Part shown: piece by piece, positions 32,508-41,739 of the stretch | Numbering within the stretch: position 1 is the first letter of the stretch | How the letters are laid out: the number at the start of each line of letters is the position of its first letter | Source of the DNA: DASPJL01 sp035628645 | GTDB lineage: Bacteria; Bacteroidota; Bacteroidia; Cytophagales; Cyclobacteriaceae | Direction: 5' to 3' | DNA length: 51,968 bases | NCBI GenBank assembly: GCA_035628645.1 | Contig: DASPJL010000177.1 | Span: 1-51,968, forward strand | The notes under the pieces: generated by a model | Seen by the model: only the letters and a program-made list of their open reading frames with translations | Told to the model about the DNA's origin: nothing | Databases searched by the model: none | Translations under genes and position numbers: made by a program

Positions 32508-32795
32508 ATGAAAACATATTTTGTTTATATCACTACCAATCCAGGAAAAACAGTATTGTATACAGGTGTAACTAACAACTTATCTTTAAGAATACAACAG
32601 CACCATGCGAACAAGGGAAATAAAACGACCTTTGCCGGTAAATACTTCTGTTACAAATTAATCTATTACGAAATTTTCTCAGCCATAAAAGAGGCCATTG
32701 AAAGAGAAAAGGAAATTAAAGGTTTGACAAGAAAAGAAAAAGAAGCCCTAATAAAAGCAACAAATCCAAGATTGAATTTTATCAATGCGTTTTAA
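32508..32795 (+). CDS. Single-domain GIY-YIG endonuclease
   Basis: 95 residues, essentially one GIY-YIG domain. The two signature strands read YFVYITTN and VLYTGVTNNL, followed by the helix with conserved arginine LSLRIQQHH, and the glutamate helix EAIEREKEIKGLTRKEKEALI with the asparagine in TNPRLNF. Such proteins nick or cut DNA with a single metal ion. Those of the YhbQ/UPF0213 group have no known cellular role. It sits between two blocks of the 195-bp tandem stem-loop repeat, which may be its target or simply a neighbour. Confidence 0.88.
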   Translation: MKTYFVYITTNPGKTVLYTGVTNNLSLRIQQHHANKGNKTTFAGKYFCYKLIYYEIFSAIKEAIEREKEIKGLTRKEKEALIKATNPRLNFINAF

Positions 32796-32878
32796 AATCC
32801 TTATCCTTTTTACAGGTCGAGCGGTGATTCTTAATGCAAAAAAGAAGCTTTTTCCCATCATGCCCAACAGGTTTCCTA

Positions 32879-33049
32879 GGACAAACAAAAAATATTTTTG
32901 CCTATAAAATGATCTGCAAAGACAGTATTGAAGAAAAGATATTGAAGCTGCAAGAGAAAAAGAAGCTTGTAGCCGAGGACATTATCAATACCGAAGCGGG
33001 TTTCATGAAAAAACTCAATAAAAAGGACATTGAGGAATTGTTTGCTTAA
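32879..33049 (+). pseudogene. Orphan C-terminus of an SNF2-family helicase
   Basis: The frame reads QTKNIFAYKMICKDSIEEKI, then LKLQEKKKLVAEDIINTEAG and FMKKLNKKDIEELFA, the typical last 55-60 residues of bacterial SWI2/SNF2 ATPases. The helicase motifs that should precede it are missing: upstream is a fragment of the 195-bp repeat ending CAACAGGTTTCCTAGG. It is therefore a gene truncated by repeat insertion or deletion, with no expected function of its own. Confidence 0.8.
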
Positions 33050-33549
33050 ACATAATGTGATCTTCAACAGGTTTTCTTTAAGGAATGACAGGGCGGTCCT
33101 ATGGACTGTGTCCTCATCCTCGGAGTTGTCATCCTGAAAGGAACTTGTTAGGCATGATGGAACAAATTTATTTTTATGAAAGGTTCCTAAGTTGGAAGAG
33201 AAAGGTTGCTTTCCCAAAGGCTTTTGCATCATCCCCGACAGGTTTCCTAAAGGAATGACAGGGCAGTACAATGGGTTGGCATCCTTGAAAAGGAACTGTT
33301 GGAAGAGCGGTCCTATCAGTTGTCATCCTGAAAGGAACTTGTTAGGCATGATGGAATAGATTTATTTTTATGAAAGGTGCCTAAGTTGGAAGAGAAAGTT
33401 GCTTTCTCAAAGACTTTTGCATCATGCCAACAGGTTTCCTAAAGGAACGACAAAGAGAGCATTTGACAGATAAGGCTCTCATAAAAATTAGCATTAATTC
33501 CTCCCCTCTCTTCAAGATTTCTTCAAAATGAAATTTTATCTTCACATTA
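33050..33549. repeat. Two further units of the 195-bp stem-loop repeat
   Basis: GTTGTCATCCTGAAAGGAAC begins at 33125 and 33319 (194 bp apart). Each is followed by GGCATGATGGAA, an AT-rich loop, and the complementary CATCAT/ATGCC..AACAGGTTTCCTAAAGGAA arm. The second ends near 33456. The last 90 bp before 33550 should hold the promoter of the two-component operon. Confidence 0.85.
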
Positions 33550-34233
33550 ATGAAGATTTTGATCATTGAAGACAATCAGGAACTTGCCAGGAATATTTAT
33601 GAATTCCTGAACAGGGAAGGTTATGTTTGTGAAGTAACGCATACATTTAATCACGCGCGGGATAAACTGATGTCTTTTCAGTATGACTTAATAATACTCG
33701 ACATTATGCTTCCTGACGGTTCCGGATTTGATATTCTGGAATATATAAAATTCGAAAAGATCGAAAGCAGCGTATTGATCATTTCTGCAAAAAATGCGTT
33801 GGATGATAAAATCCTCGGACTGGACCTCGGGGCTGACGATTACCTCACCAAACCCTTTCACCTTACGGAACTCCATGCCCGACTCAAAGCCATTTACCGA
33901 AGGAAAAATTTGAAAGGTGACAATATTGTTGGCTTTAATGAAATTGTTTTAAATACAGATAGAATGGAAGTAAGGGTAAATGAACAAATCCTTGACCTCA
34001 CCAAAAAGGAGTTTGATTTGCTGCTTTATTTCCTGATCAATAAAAATAGGGTAATTACCCGGCAGTCTATCGCGGAGCATTTGTGGGGAGATTACACGGA
34101 CAATCTTGACAACTATGATTTTGTATACCAGCATGTTAAAAACCTCAGAAAAAAGATTACGGCGGCTGACGGCAAAGATTATATAGCGACTGTTTACGGA
34201 TTGGGTTATAAATTTAACACCCAGACAAAATGA
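33550..34233 (+). CDS. OmpR-family response regulator
   Basis: 227 residues. The receiver domain (1-118) has the acidic pair in IIEDNQE, phospho-acceptor Asp51 in LIILDIMLPDGSG and lysine in DDYLTKPFHL. The C-terminal winged helix (about 130-225) shows the OmpR pattern LTKKEFDLLLYFLINKNRVI and VYQHVKNLRKKI...YIATVYGLGYKF. It binds DNA when phosphorylated by the histidine kinase encoded next, whose start codon overlaps its stop (ATGA). A TonB-dependent receptor gene follows on the same strand and is a candidate target. Confidence 0.95.
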   Translation: MKILIIEDNQELARNIYEFLNREGYVCEVTHTFNHARDKLMSFQYDLIILDIMLPDGSGFDILEYIKFEKIESSVLIISAKNALDDKILGLDLGADDYLTKPFHLTELHARLKAIYRRKNLKGDNIVGFNEIVLNTDRMEVRVNEQILDLTKKEFDLLLYFLINKNRVITRQSIAEHLWGDYTDNLDNYDFVYQHVKNLRKKITAADGKDYIATVYGLGYKFNTQTK

Positions 34234-35480
34234 GACTGCTCAATAAATTTACTTTGTGGTACTTGTTAATTACCGCCTTGGTGTTGCCTGCAGGAGGTAT
34301 TATCGTTTTTAAAATGGTACAGTTTGAGATTGTCCATGAAGAAAGCCATAAATTAAAAGATACCGTAAAGCTTATAGCGAAAAAACTAAAGGAAGGAACA
34401 TCTGTAGAAGCCATTGCGGGCTACCAGGTAACCATAAACGAATGGAAAATGGACAGGCCCGAGCTACCTCTAAAGGTGATAGATACCCTTGCCTGGTTCG
34501 AACCGCATAACCACAATGAACGTGTTCTCAAAACCGTCGCTTCGTATAAAATAAACGGCAAGCATTATTTCATTTCTACATTCAACTATATCGGAGAACC
34601 TGATGAAATAGCCACCGGAGTAACGCGTTCACTTACTTTGATATCTATTTTATTGTTGTTCCTGGTCGTGTTGGCCAATTGGCTGATTTCCAAAAGGATT
34701 TTGCTACCCTTCAATCAAACGCTCCAGGCCATCAAATCTTTCAACCTTAAACAAAAGGGCCATATGAAACTGGCGCCTACCTCTACTCAGGAGTTTAAAG
34801 AATTGAATCTCTTTCTGGATAAAATGACGGTAAAGGCGCTGGAAGACTATAGAAACTTAAAGGAGTTTTCTGAAAATGCTTCTCATGAGCTGCAAACGCC
34901 GCTGGCCATAATAAGAGGCAAACTGGAATTGCTGATGGAAACAGGGATTACTGAAGAACAAGCGGCATTCATTTCCTCTATTCATAATGAAATAAAAAAG
35001 CTTTCTCAGATCAATCAGTCCCTTACCTTGCTGACTAAACTAGAAAATCATGAATATGAGGCCCATCCGATTAATTTAAGCAACCTCATCAACCACTCTT
35101 TGACGGCCTTTGAAGAGCTGATCGAAATGAAATCGTTAAAAGTGGAAAAGGAAGTGGAAGAAAACGTGTTTGTGAGGCTCAATCCTTTCTTAGCGGATAT
35201 TTTATTGAAAAATCTATTGAGCAATGCCATTCGGCACAATGTAGAGAATGGTAGCATTAAAGTAGCATTATCCTCCTCCGAACTTATAATAAAAAATACT
35301 GGGAACCCTCCCGAAGTACCGCTGGAGCAAATGTTTAAAAGATTTAAGAAAACAAATCAGAGCAGTAGTTCAATTGGTTTGGGTTTAGCTATTGTAAAGC
35401 AGATCTGCGATCTAAACCATTTCAAAATACAATACACCTACGAAAACGCTTTACATCAAATCCGGCTTGGTCTATTATGA
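34230..35480 (+). CDS. Sensor histidine kinase
   Basis: 416 residues. Two membrane helices (about 7-29 and 133-153) enclose a periplasmic sensor of about 100 residues without a named fold. The phospho-acceptor is His219 in FSENASHELQTPLAI, within a dimerisation helix. The ATPase domain shows the N box LLKNLLSNAIRHN, a short G1 region in IIKNTGNP and the G2 box SSSIGLGLAIVKQI. The gene overlaps the response regulator by four bases and is clearly its partner. The stimulus is unknown. Confidence 0.94.
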   Translation: MRLLNKFTLWYLLITALVLPAGGIIVFKMVQFEIVHEESHKLKDTVKLIAKKLKEGTSVEAIAGYQVTINEWKMDRPELPLKVIDTLAWFEPHNHNERVLKTVASYKINGKHYFISTFNYIGEPDEIATGVTRSLTLISILLLFLVVLANWLISKRILLPFNQTLQAIKSFNLKQKGHMKLAPTSTQEFKELNLFLDKMTVKALEDYRNLKEFSENASHELQTPLAIIRGKLELLMETGITEEQAAFISSIHNEIKKLSQINQSLTLLTKLENHEYEAHPINLSNLINHSLTAFEELIEMKSLKVEKEVEENVFVRLNPFLADILLKNLLSNAIRHNVENGSIKVALSSSELIIKNTGNPPEVPLEQMFKRFKKTNQSSSSIGLGLAIVKQICDLNHFKIQYTYENALHQIRLGLL

Positions 35481-35501
35481 AAGAGTGAATCAAGAGGAAT
35501 A

Positions 35502-35622
35502 TTTCACGCAAAGTTCGCAGAGATTATACGCAAAGACCGGTAAGGCTTCTTAAGAAAAAGGATCAATCTCATAAATATTCTTTGCGCCCTTTGCGAAAAA
35601 CCTCTGCGTCCTTTGCGTGAAA
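35502..35622. repeat. ACGCAAAG-type inverted repeat
   Basis: TTTCACGCAAAG at the left end is complementary to CTTTGCGTGAAA at the right end (35611-35622). Inner parts (CGCAGAG/CTCTGCG, ACGCAAAG/CTTTGCGC) also pair, giving a long imperfect hairpin between the kinase and receptor genes. It may end transcription of the two-component operon. Relatives are at 7006-7079 and 43810-43855. Confidence 0.8.
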
Positions 35623-35659
35623 TCCTTAAACTTCAAGATTCCTTCAAAATTTAAACAGA

Positions 35660-35687
35660 TTTGCTACAAACTGATTATTAACCTTTG
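35660..35687 (+). promoter_or_regulatory. Probable promoter of the TonB-dependent receptor
   Basis: TTTG (35660-35663) and TAACCTTTG (35679-35687) resemble the Bacteroidetes -33 and -7 elements with near-normal spacing, about 95 bp before the receptor ATG. Confidence 0.45.
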
Positions 35688-35781
35688 TAAAGTTATTTTT
35701 TCAGATTAAGATTTTGCCGTTCTTTCGAATGGAGACTTCGTAACAAAATATATACTGGTGTTGAACATTAAAATATTTAGA

Positions 35782-38238
35782 ATGAAAAATTTATGGATCC
35801 TTTTGACTTTGATGGGTTATATGGCGGGTGCTCAAACAGGAACCGAACCTGTATTTACTATCACAGGTAAAGTAATTGACCCAGGTAAAAATGCTGTCCC
35901 TTTTGCCAATTCGGCATTATATCAAACCTCAGACTCTTCCTTGTTTACTGGGGCTGTTTCTGATGAAAACGGAAGATTTGAATTAAAAGCAAAACCGGGA
36001 AATTATTATCTGAAGATTACCTTTCTTTCTTATAAGGAAAACCGGGTTAAAAACATAAGGGTGCTGAATCAGAACATTGATTTGGGGGCACTAACCCTTA
36101 GACCCATGACCGAAGTATTGGATGAAGTGGTGGTAACGGGAGAAAAAAGCCAGATGGTACTTCATTTGGATAAAAGGGTCTTTAATGTAGGAAAAGACCT
36201 AAGCAATGCTGGAGGAAACGCTGCTGAAATATTAGACAATGTGCCCTCTGTAACCGTGGATGTAGAAGGAAATGTAAGCCTAAGAGGCAGTGAAAACGTG
36301 AGGATCCTGATCGACGGAAGGCCTTCGGGGCTCACAGGCATCAGCAGTTCGGATGCACTGCGCCAGTTGCAGGGAGACATGATAGAAAACATTGAAGTGA
36401 TTACCAATCCTTCTTCGCGCTACGATGCAGAAGGTGAAGTGGGAATTATAAACATCGTACTTAAAAAGAATGCCAACCAGGGCGTTAACGGTTCCTTTAC
36501 CGTTCAGGCAGGTTATCCTGAAAACTACGGAGGCTCTTTTAATCTCAATTACAGGAAAAGCAAATTTAACTTATTTTCAAGCTATTCCTTCAACTACCGT
36601 AACAATCCCGGTGGCGGCAATTCTTTAAATAGGTTTACACAAAAAAATTCAGAAGGACAGGATTCTGCTTTTTCCTATATCCAAAACAGTAAGAGAACCA
36701 GGGGCGGAACTTCAAACAACATCAGGTTTGGCATCGATTACTACCTGAATGAAACGAATATCCTGACCGGCGCCATCATGTATCGTGTATCCCAGGGAAG
36801 AAATTCAAGCCGGTACGATTACCTCAATTATGATGACAACAATATGTTGGTTGGTTCTGATTTCAGAAGAGAAAATGAAAAAGAACCTGAGCAAAATATT
36901 GAAGGATCGCTTACTTATAAAAAAGAATTTAAACAAGAGGGCCGCACCTTAACTGCTGACGTCAAGATCATGGATACGCAGGAGAATGAGAGGGCCAATT
37001 TTTATGAAACAAGCTCAACTGAAAAAGACAAACAAGAACGTTCCAACAACACGGAGGATGAAAGAAACCTACTCTTCCAGGCGGATTATATCCATCCTTT
37101 GGGAAGCAATGGAAAATTTGAAACCGGTGTAAAAGCCAGTCACAGGTTACTTAACAACAAGTACATGGTAGAAGAGCTGAATGACGAAAACAGTTGGGAG
37201 GTCATAACCGGACTGGAAGGCCAACCGCTGGAAGACCACCTTGTGTATACCGAAAATATATATGCAGGTTATTTGATGTGGGGTAATAAACTGGGCAAAT
37301 TTTCCCTTCAAACGGGTTTAAGAGCAGAGTATTCGGACATATTAACAGAATCGAAGAAAGGTAACACTCGTAATCCTAAAAAATACTTCAACTTATTCCC
37401 CAGCGCCCATGTTTCTTATGAGCTGGATGAAAACAATGATTTACAATTAAGCTACAGCTATCGGATCAGCAGGCCGCGTTTCAGGGAACTCCTTCCATTT
37501 TCAGGATACAGCGATTCCCGATCCATCTACATGGGAAACCCTGACCTGAACCCGGAATATACCCACTCCTTTGAAGTAGGAAATCTTTTGGAATGGACCG
37601 CCGGATCCCTGCTTTCCAGCGTTTACTACAGGTATAGAATGGGAGTAGTTCAAAGAATTACAGAAGTAGATCAGTCAAATGATGAAAACTCAGAAGTATT
37701 GACGAGAGTGATCCCCATAAATTTATCTACACAAAACGCCTATGGACTGGAATTCAATTTATCCCATACGTTCAACAAATGGTGGAGATTAAACTCCAAC
37801 TTCAATTTCTATAGAGCCATTACAGAAGGGTCTTATAAAGAAGAACGGTTATTCAGCGATACCTATGCTTTTTCCAGCCGGATCACTTCAAAAATGACTA
37901 TTTTAAAGAAGTATGATTTTCAGGCAGGTATAAATTATAGGGCACCACAGGAAACGCCGCAAGGAAGAAACCTATCCGTCTATTCAGTTGATTTGGGCCT
38001 TGCCCGGGACGTACTTAAAGGCAAAGGAACTATCACTCTAAGCGTTAGGGATTTGTTCAATTCCAGAAAATGGAGATCGATTAATGACCAGACAGAAGGA
38101 TATTATTCAGAATCTGAATTTCAGTGGCGCTCAAGAAGTGCATTGCTGAGTTTCAATTATCGTCTAAACCAAAAGAAGGACTCAAAAAGCAGAAATTCAA
38201 TAGAACAAGACGGAGGAGGAATGGAAGGAGGAGAATAG
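35782..38238 (+). CDS. TonB-dependent outer-membrane receptor-like protein
   Basis: 818 residues from ATG 35782, which starts the signal peptide KNLWILLTLMGYMAGAQ; an in-frame GTG 24 bp upstream was not used. The first domain is a carboxypeptidase regulatory-like fold (ITGKVIDPGKNAVPFANSAL...GRFELKAKPGNYYLKITFLS). A TonB plug follows (EVVVTGEKSQM...LSNAGGNAAEILDNVPSVTV, EVITNPSSRYDAEGEVGIIN), then about 550 residues of beta-barrel ending ALLSFNYRL. A short basic and Gly/Glu-rich tail (EQDGGGMEGGE) follows the barrel. It belongs to the outer-membrane beta-barrel (OMP_b-brl_3-like) group rather than SusC proper, and no SusD partner is present. The substrate is not known; the two-component system upstream may regulate it. 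Confidence 0.9.
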   Translation: MKNLWILLTLMGYMAGAQTGTEPVFTITGKVIDPGKNAVPFANSALYQTSDSSLFTGAVSDENGRFELKAKPGNYYLKITFLSYKENRVKNIRVLNQNIDLGALTLRPMTEVLDEVVVTGEKSQMVLHLDKRVFNVGKDLSNAGGNAAEILDNVPSVTVDVEGNVSLRGSENVRILIDGRPSGLTGISSSDALRQLQGDMIENIEVITNPSSRYDAEGEVGIINIVLKKNANQGVNGSFTVQAGYPENYGGSFNLNYRKSKFNLFSSYSFNYRNNPGGGNSLNRFTQKNSEGQDSAFSYIQNSKRTRGGTSNNIRFGIDYYLNETNILTGAIMYRVSQGRNSSRYDYLNYDDNNMLVGSDFRRENEKEPEQNIEGSLTYKKEFKQEGRTLTADVKIMDTQENERANFYETSSTEKDKQERSNNTEDERNLLFQADYIHPLGSNGKFETGVKASHRLLNNKYMVEELNDENSWEVITGLEGQPLEDHLVYTENIYAGYLMWGNKLGKFSLQTGLRAEYSDILTESKKGNTRNPKKYFNLFPSAHVSYELDENNDLQLSYSYRISRPRFRELLPFSGYSDSRSIYMGNPDLNPEYTHSFEVGNLLEWTAGSLLSSVYYRYRMGVVQRITEVDQSNDENSEVLTRVIPINLSTQNAYGLEFNLSHTFNKWWRLNSNFNFYRAITEGSYKEERLFSDTYAFSSRITSKMTILKKYDFQAGINYRAPQETPQGRNLSVYSVDLGLARDVLKGKGTITLSVRDLFNSRKWRSINDQTEGYYSESEFQWRSRSALLSFNYRLNQKKDSKSRNSIEQDGGGMEGGE

Positions 38239-38326
38239 GTTTTAAAGATCATTGACTGAAGTTTGGGAAAATCAGTTTCAGGAATCTTCTCTGGAACTTT
38301 TCCTTCCAGCTCCAACTTCATACACG

Positions 38327-39682
38327 TTATCGAAGCAATTTAATCACCTGGTTGAGGCCATTAATATCTTTATCATTAAAATAAAGGGCGCCTTTCACAC
38401 TGGCCATATTTGTCGTTTCTCTTTTTGCTGAAATGCTCAAAGAATCCATCGACAAAATATGCTTGTTTAGCGCTGGAAATAACCCTTGTTTCCATATTTG
38501 TTGAAAGTCAATTGCCAAATGAAAGAAATCATCTGAGAATATCTGTCCGGTTTTTTTTGAATGATTTAGATTGGTAGTCAGTTGTAAATAATCTCCGTTT
38601 GCAGAACCGTAAAATTGATACAACGGAAAAACACTTTTATTTAACTTCAATCTTTCATCCAATACCTGCTGCCGTTTTAGATAATTCACCAGGCGTTGGT
38701 TCTGGTTTTTAAATGTTAGGTAAATTTCCGGAACCTGCTTTTCCTGGGCGGTCTTCATCGCTATTTTTTCAAAATTATCATCGAAAATATAGGTAATTGC
38801 CGTATCAATTTGCTTAACAGTTTTTATAAGTTCAAAATCCATATACCCACCCGAATAATTTGCAAGGCTATCTGAATTCAGTTGATAATTGCTGTTCAAG
38901 GGAACGAGTACAGATTTAAGCCAATAACTTATGTCTGCATTTAACCAGCCTTTAACCGTGCTTTCCTTTGTGAATTCCTTATGAAAAACCTGTTCAGGAA
39001 TATCGATAGAATCTACCTTGACTTTTCCTAAAAAACTTATTTTCCCATCAGAAAAATCCAGGCTTCCTTCAGCGCTTTCACCTACAAATGAAATGTGCCC
39101 CTCCGTTTGTTTCAACCTTTGAATTAATGTATCTGAGGAAGGAAGAATATCTTTTCGGTTAAGTATGTCCATCAATACGCCGCTCACTTCAGCTTTTATT
39201 TTGAATGGTGAGCAGACAAAAGCCAATTCTTGTTCGGTAAATGCAATTTTAAGTAACTTGTTTTTGGTTGACGTGTAAAAAACCCCATTACTTATTTCCT
39301 GGAATTCATCCACATTCAGCTTCTTTTCAAGAAAATTTCTAAAAGCGCTATGGTCAGAAATCTTGAGGTAACCAAAGAAGGTGTTTTCCGCTTGATTGTT
39401 TAAGGTATAGAGAACAACGTTAGCAGGAATTTCAACACCTGGCTCGATTGGCTTCTGTTTGTCTTCCTTTTTTTTGCCGGATTTAGAGTAATTCCACGGT
39501 TCGCTTATAAAGTCCCAAATCAGGGTTTTATAAATACCGTCGACATTTATTCTAATCCCCTTATCGGCATGTTTGTGGACCGGAATTTGAAACGACTGGT
39601 ATTCCCTGTAGTACAGCCATCCTGAAAAAATTAAGAATAACAGTCCGATAACAACTGTTATTCTTAAGAAATTTTTCTTCAT
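38327..39682 (-). CDS. Membrane-anchored periplasmic protein of unknown function
   Basis: 451 residues. A single N-terminal membrane helix (ITVVIGLLFLIFSGWLYY) is followed by a large extracytoplasmic part without recognised motifs. It starts 7 bp after the 660-residue gene, which in turn follows the lipoprotein gene, so the three form an operon. Recurrent patterns such as FFGYLKISDHSAFRNFLEKK resemble the beta-rich modules of the preceding protein (both treat a KxF..L unit), suggesting that the two proteins are distantly related or form a complex. No function is proposed. Confidence 0.75.
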   Translation of the reverse strand: MKKNFLRITVVIGLLFLIFSGWLYYREYQSFQIPVHKHADKGIRINVDGIYKTLIWDFISEPWNYSKSGKKKEDKQKPIEPGVEIPANVVLYTLNNQAENTFFGYLKISDHSAFRNFLEKKLNVDEFQEISNGVFYTSTKNKLLKIAFTEQELAFVCSPFKIKAEVSGVLMDILNRKDILPSSDTLIQRLKQTEGHISFVGESAEGSLDFSDGKISFLGKVKVDSIDIPEQVFHKEFTKESTVKGWLNADISYWLKSVLVPLNSNYQLNSDSLANYSGGYMDFELIKTVKQIDTAITYIFDDNFEKIAMKTAQEKQVPEIYLTFKNQNQRLVNYLKRQQVLDERLKLNKSVFPLYQFYGSANGDYLQLTTNLNHSKKTGQIFSDDFFHLAIDFQQIWKQGLFPALNKHILSMDSLSISAKRETTNMASVKGALYFNDKDINGLNQVIKLLR

Positions 39683-39689
39683 ATTGATC

Positions 39690-41672
39690 TTACTTCGCTA
39701 CGCTTTCGATCAAAGAAAACATATATTTTAAAGCGTTTTTATAATCAGGGGAGGTTTCTATGACAAATTCGCCTGAAACATTGTTCCCTTTTATCCCTGA
39801 AGATTTCATATACAATCCGCCCATATCCTTCATCTGATACAGAAAAGGAGCCGTACTCAACAAGACATCACGGTCTTTTGCCGGAACAGAATCAAACATT
39901 TTTTTAGAATTGAAATAGACCAGAAAGTTATTTTTCCTGATCAGCTTACGGTGGCTTTTGCTGGCATATCCCTTAAATGTACCCATTTGTATTCTATAAA
40001 GATCCTCAAAAGAAGTACTGAGAAATACGATGCCGTCCTTTAACAAAAGATAGAAATTAAAGCTTTCTTTTGGATCCTTGAATTTATAAATCCCTTTTTC
40101 CTTTGACATCAATTCTTTCGCTATAGCATAGTCGAGCAATTTCACTATCAGACGAGTGTCATCGGATGATGCCATAAATAAAAAATCCGGCACGGATTCC
40201 TTTTTGGTTTTCTCTACTTCGGTGGAATTATAATCTTCGTCGTATTCATAATCCTTGTAGGTTACTTCCTTTTCAGATATGCCATTTAACACGATCAATG
40301 CATCGCCTTTAATCATTTTACCCACTGCTTTTTCATCCAACAGAAGAGAAAAAAGATCAGCGCCGAGGCTTATAGAACCGTCATCTACGCCCATTCCCAG
40401 CATTAGCGGTGAATAAGTATTTTCGATGAGTTTGGGTAGTTCCTCTAAATAGGCTTCCGTATTAATGCCATACCCCAGGTAAGCCAGGGCTTTATTACTG
40501 TCAATATACTTCAGGAATTTCCTGTTGATTTTGCGGCTATAAATGTTTTTGAAGGAAGCAGCCATTTCATCTTCTACCTTCATATTTGTTGTCACCCGGA
40601 AACGATCATTTTCAAAATAGACATGACCGCTTATGCTGCCAAAGCTATTGAAAAAGCTATTTTTTAAAAACAATGAACTTAGCGCATTGTCCAGCTCATA
40701 AACGAAGAATGGATTCGCTACCCAGAAGCTTGCCTCTGCATTTGGATCCAGGCTTTTCAAATAATCCTGGTTGGACAGTATGGAGGTTTTAACCGGAAAA
40801 GCAAAACTTGTTTCAGCCTTGGTCCCGGTCCATATTCTGGCAATTGAATCCAGTTTTTGCTTCTTTACGCTTAGTTTATTGAAATAATTGTCGTCAAAAG
40901 GCTTATAGCTTTCCTCTGCATAATAGTCTTCGATATAGGAGGTATCCTCGTCATAATATTCCGTATAGGGTTCTTCTGAAACATTCTCTTCCAGCGACTC
41001 AGATTCATAATAGGTTGTATCTGCTTCTTCGTAAATTTCCGTTTCTTCATAAATCTCTTCGCTTTCCTCGTAGACATCTTCACTTTCTTCGTAAACCTCA
41101 GTACTATCCACAGAAACTTGTGCTTCTTCAATATATTTCGGCGGATAGCCATAGAAATCAATTTCGGCGGTGAGGTTATATCTGGCTGCTATAGAATCAT
41201 TCTCAAAAAAAATAGACCTGGCCTGCCCTATGGTAACCAATGCTTTTTGGTTGTCCCATAATACGGTCATTATACTGTCCTGAAGGATGTTGTAATGATT
41301 CTTTTTTTCAATGGCCTCGGCCTTATTATCAAACAGGAGGGCAAACTTTGAAGCATTTTCCAGGGGAATCAACACAGAATGATACCCAATGCTGTCGTTA
41401 AGCTCATAAAAGTAATAAGCGTCTGCTTCCAGTAGGATACCTAAATCCGTGGCGTTTTCGAACGCTTTCCCTGATTTTTCTGAAATTTTCTTCAACAGCG
41501 CTTTCCCTGCGAAAGATTGATTAAACTCGCTCGCCGATAGCAGGTCGATGAGGTTTTTTCCTTTTATAGTGGCTACCGCGTAAGCATTTGAAGGAATATA
41601 TGAGGTTAAATGCTGGGCTTGTGTAGAAATACTTAAAAAAGTAAGTATGGCAAATGTAAAAAGTTTTCTCAT
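39690..41672 (-). CDS. Secreted DUF4836-like protein with acidic Tyr/Glu-rich tract
   Basis: 660 residues with a signal peptide (RKLFTFAILTFLSISTQAQ). The mature start SYIPSNAYAVATIKGKNLIDLL is reminiscent of DUF4836-type Bacteroidetes proteins. At about 190-255 there is a striking acidic tract built from imperfect repeats such as VYEESEDVYEESEEIYEETE, with many Tyr and Ser/Thr. A beta-rich C-terminal half follows, with a second acidic stretch (KDYEYDEDYNSTEVEKTKKE). The tract may bind metal or be a flexible linker; this is inference. It is the middle gene of a three-gene operon. Confidence 0.75.
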   Translation of the reverse strand: MRKLFTFAILTFLSISTQAQHLTSYIPSNAYAVATIKGKNLIDLLSASEFNQSFAGKALLKKISEKSGKAFENATDLGILLEADAYYFYELNDSIGYHSVLIPLENASKFALLFDNKAEAIEKKNHYNILQDSIMTVLWDNQKALVTIGQARSIFFENDSIAARYNLTAEIDFYGYPPKYIEEAQVSVDSTEVYEESEDVYEESEEIYEETEIYEEADTTYYESESLEENVSEEPYTEYYDEDTSYIEDYYAEESYKPFDDNYFNKLSVKKQKLDSIARIWTGTKAETSFAFPVKTSILSNQDYLKSLDPNAEASFWVANPFFVYELDNALSSLFLKNSFFNSFGSISGHVYFENDRFRVTTNMKVEDEMAASFKNIYSRKINRKFLKYIDSNKALAYLGYGINTEAYLEELPKLIENTYSPLMLGMGVDDGSISLGADLFSLLLDEKAVGKMIKGDALIVLNGISEKEVTYKDYEYDEDYNSTEVEKTKKESVPDFLFMASSDDTRLIVKLLDYAIAKELMSKEKGIYKFKDPKESFNFYLLLKDGIVFLSTSFEDLYRIQMGTFKGYASKSHRKLIRKNNFLVYFNSKKMFDSVPAKDRDVLLSTAPFLYQMKDMGGLYMKSSGIKGNNVSGEFVIETSPDYKNALKYMFSLIESVAK

Positions 41673-41739
41673 TCGTTAATGTGTCTAGTTTTATTATTGT
41701 GCTCTTGAAACTGTAAGATTATCATTCGGGCGGTTTTAT

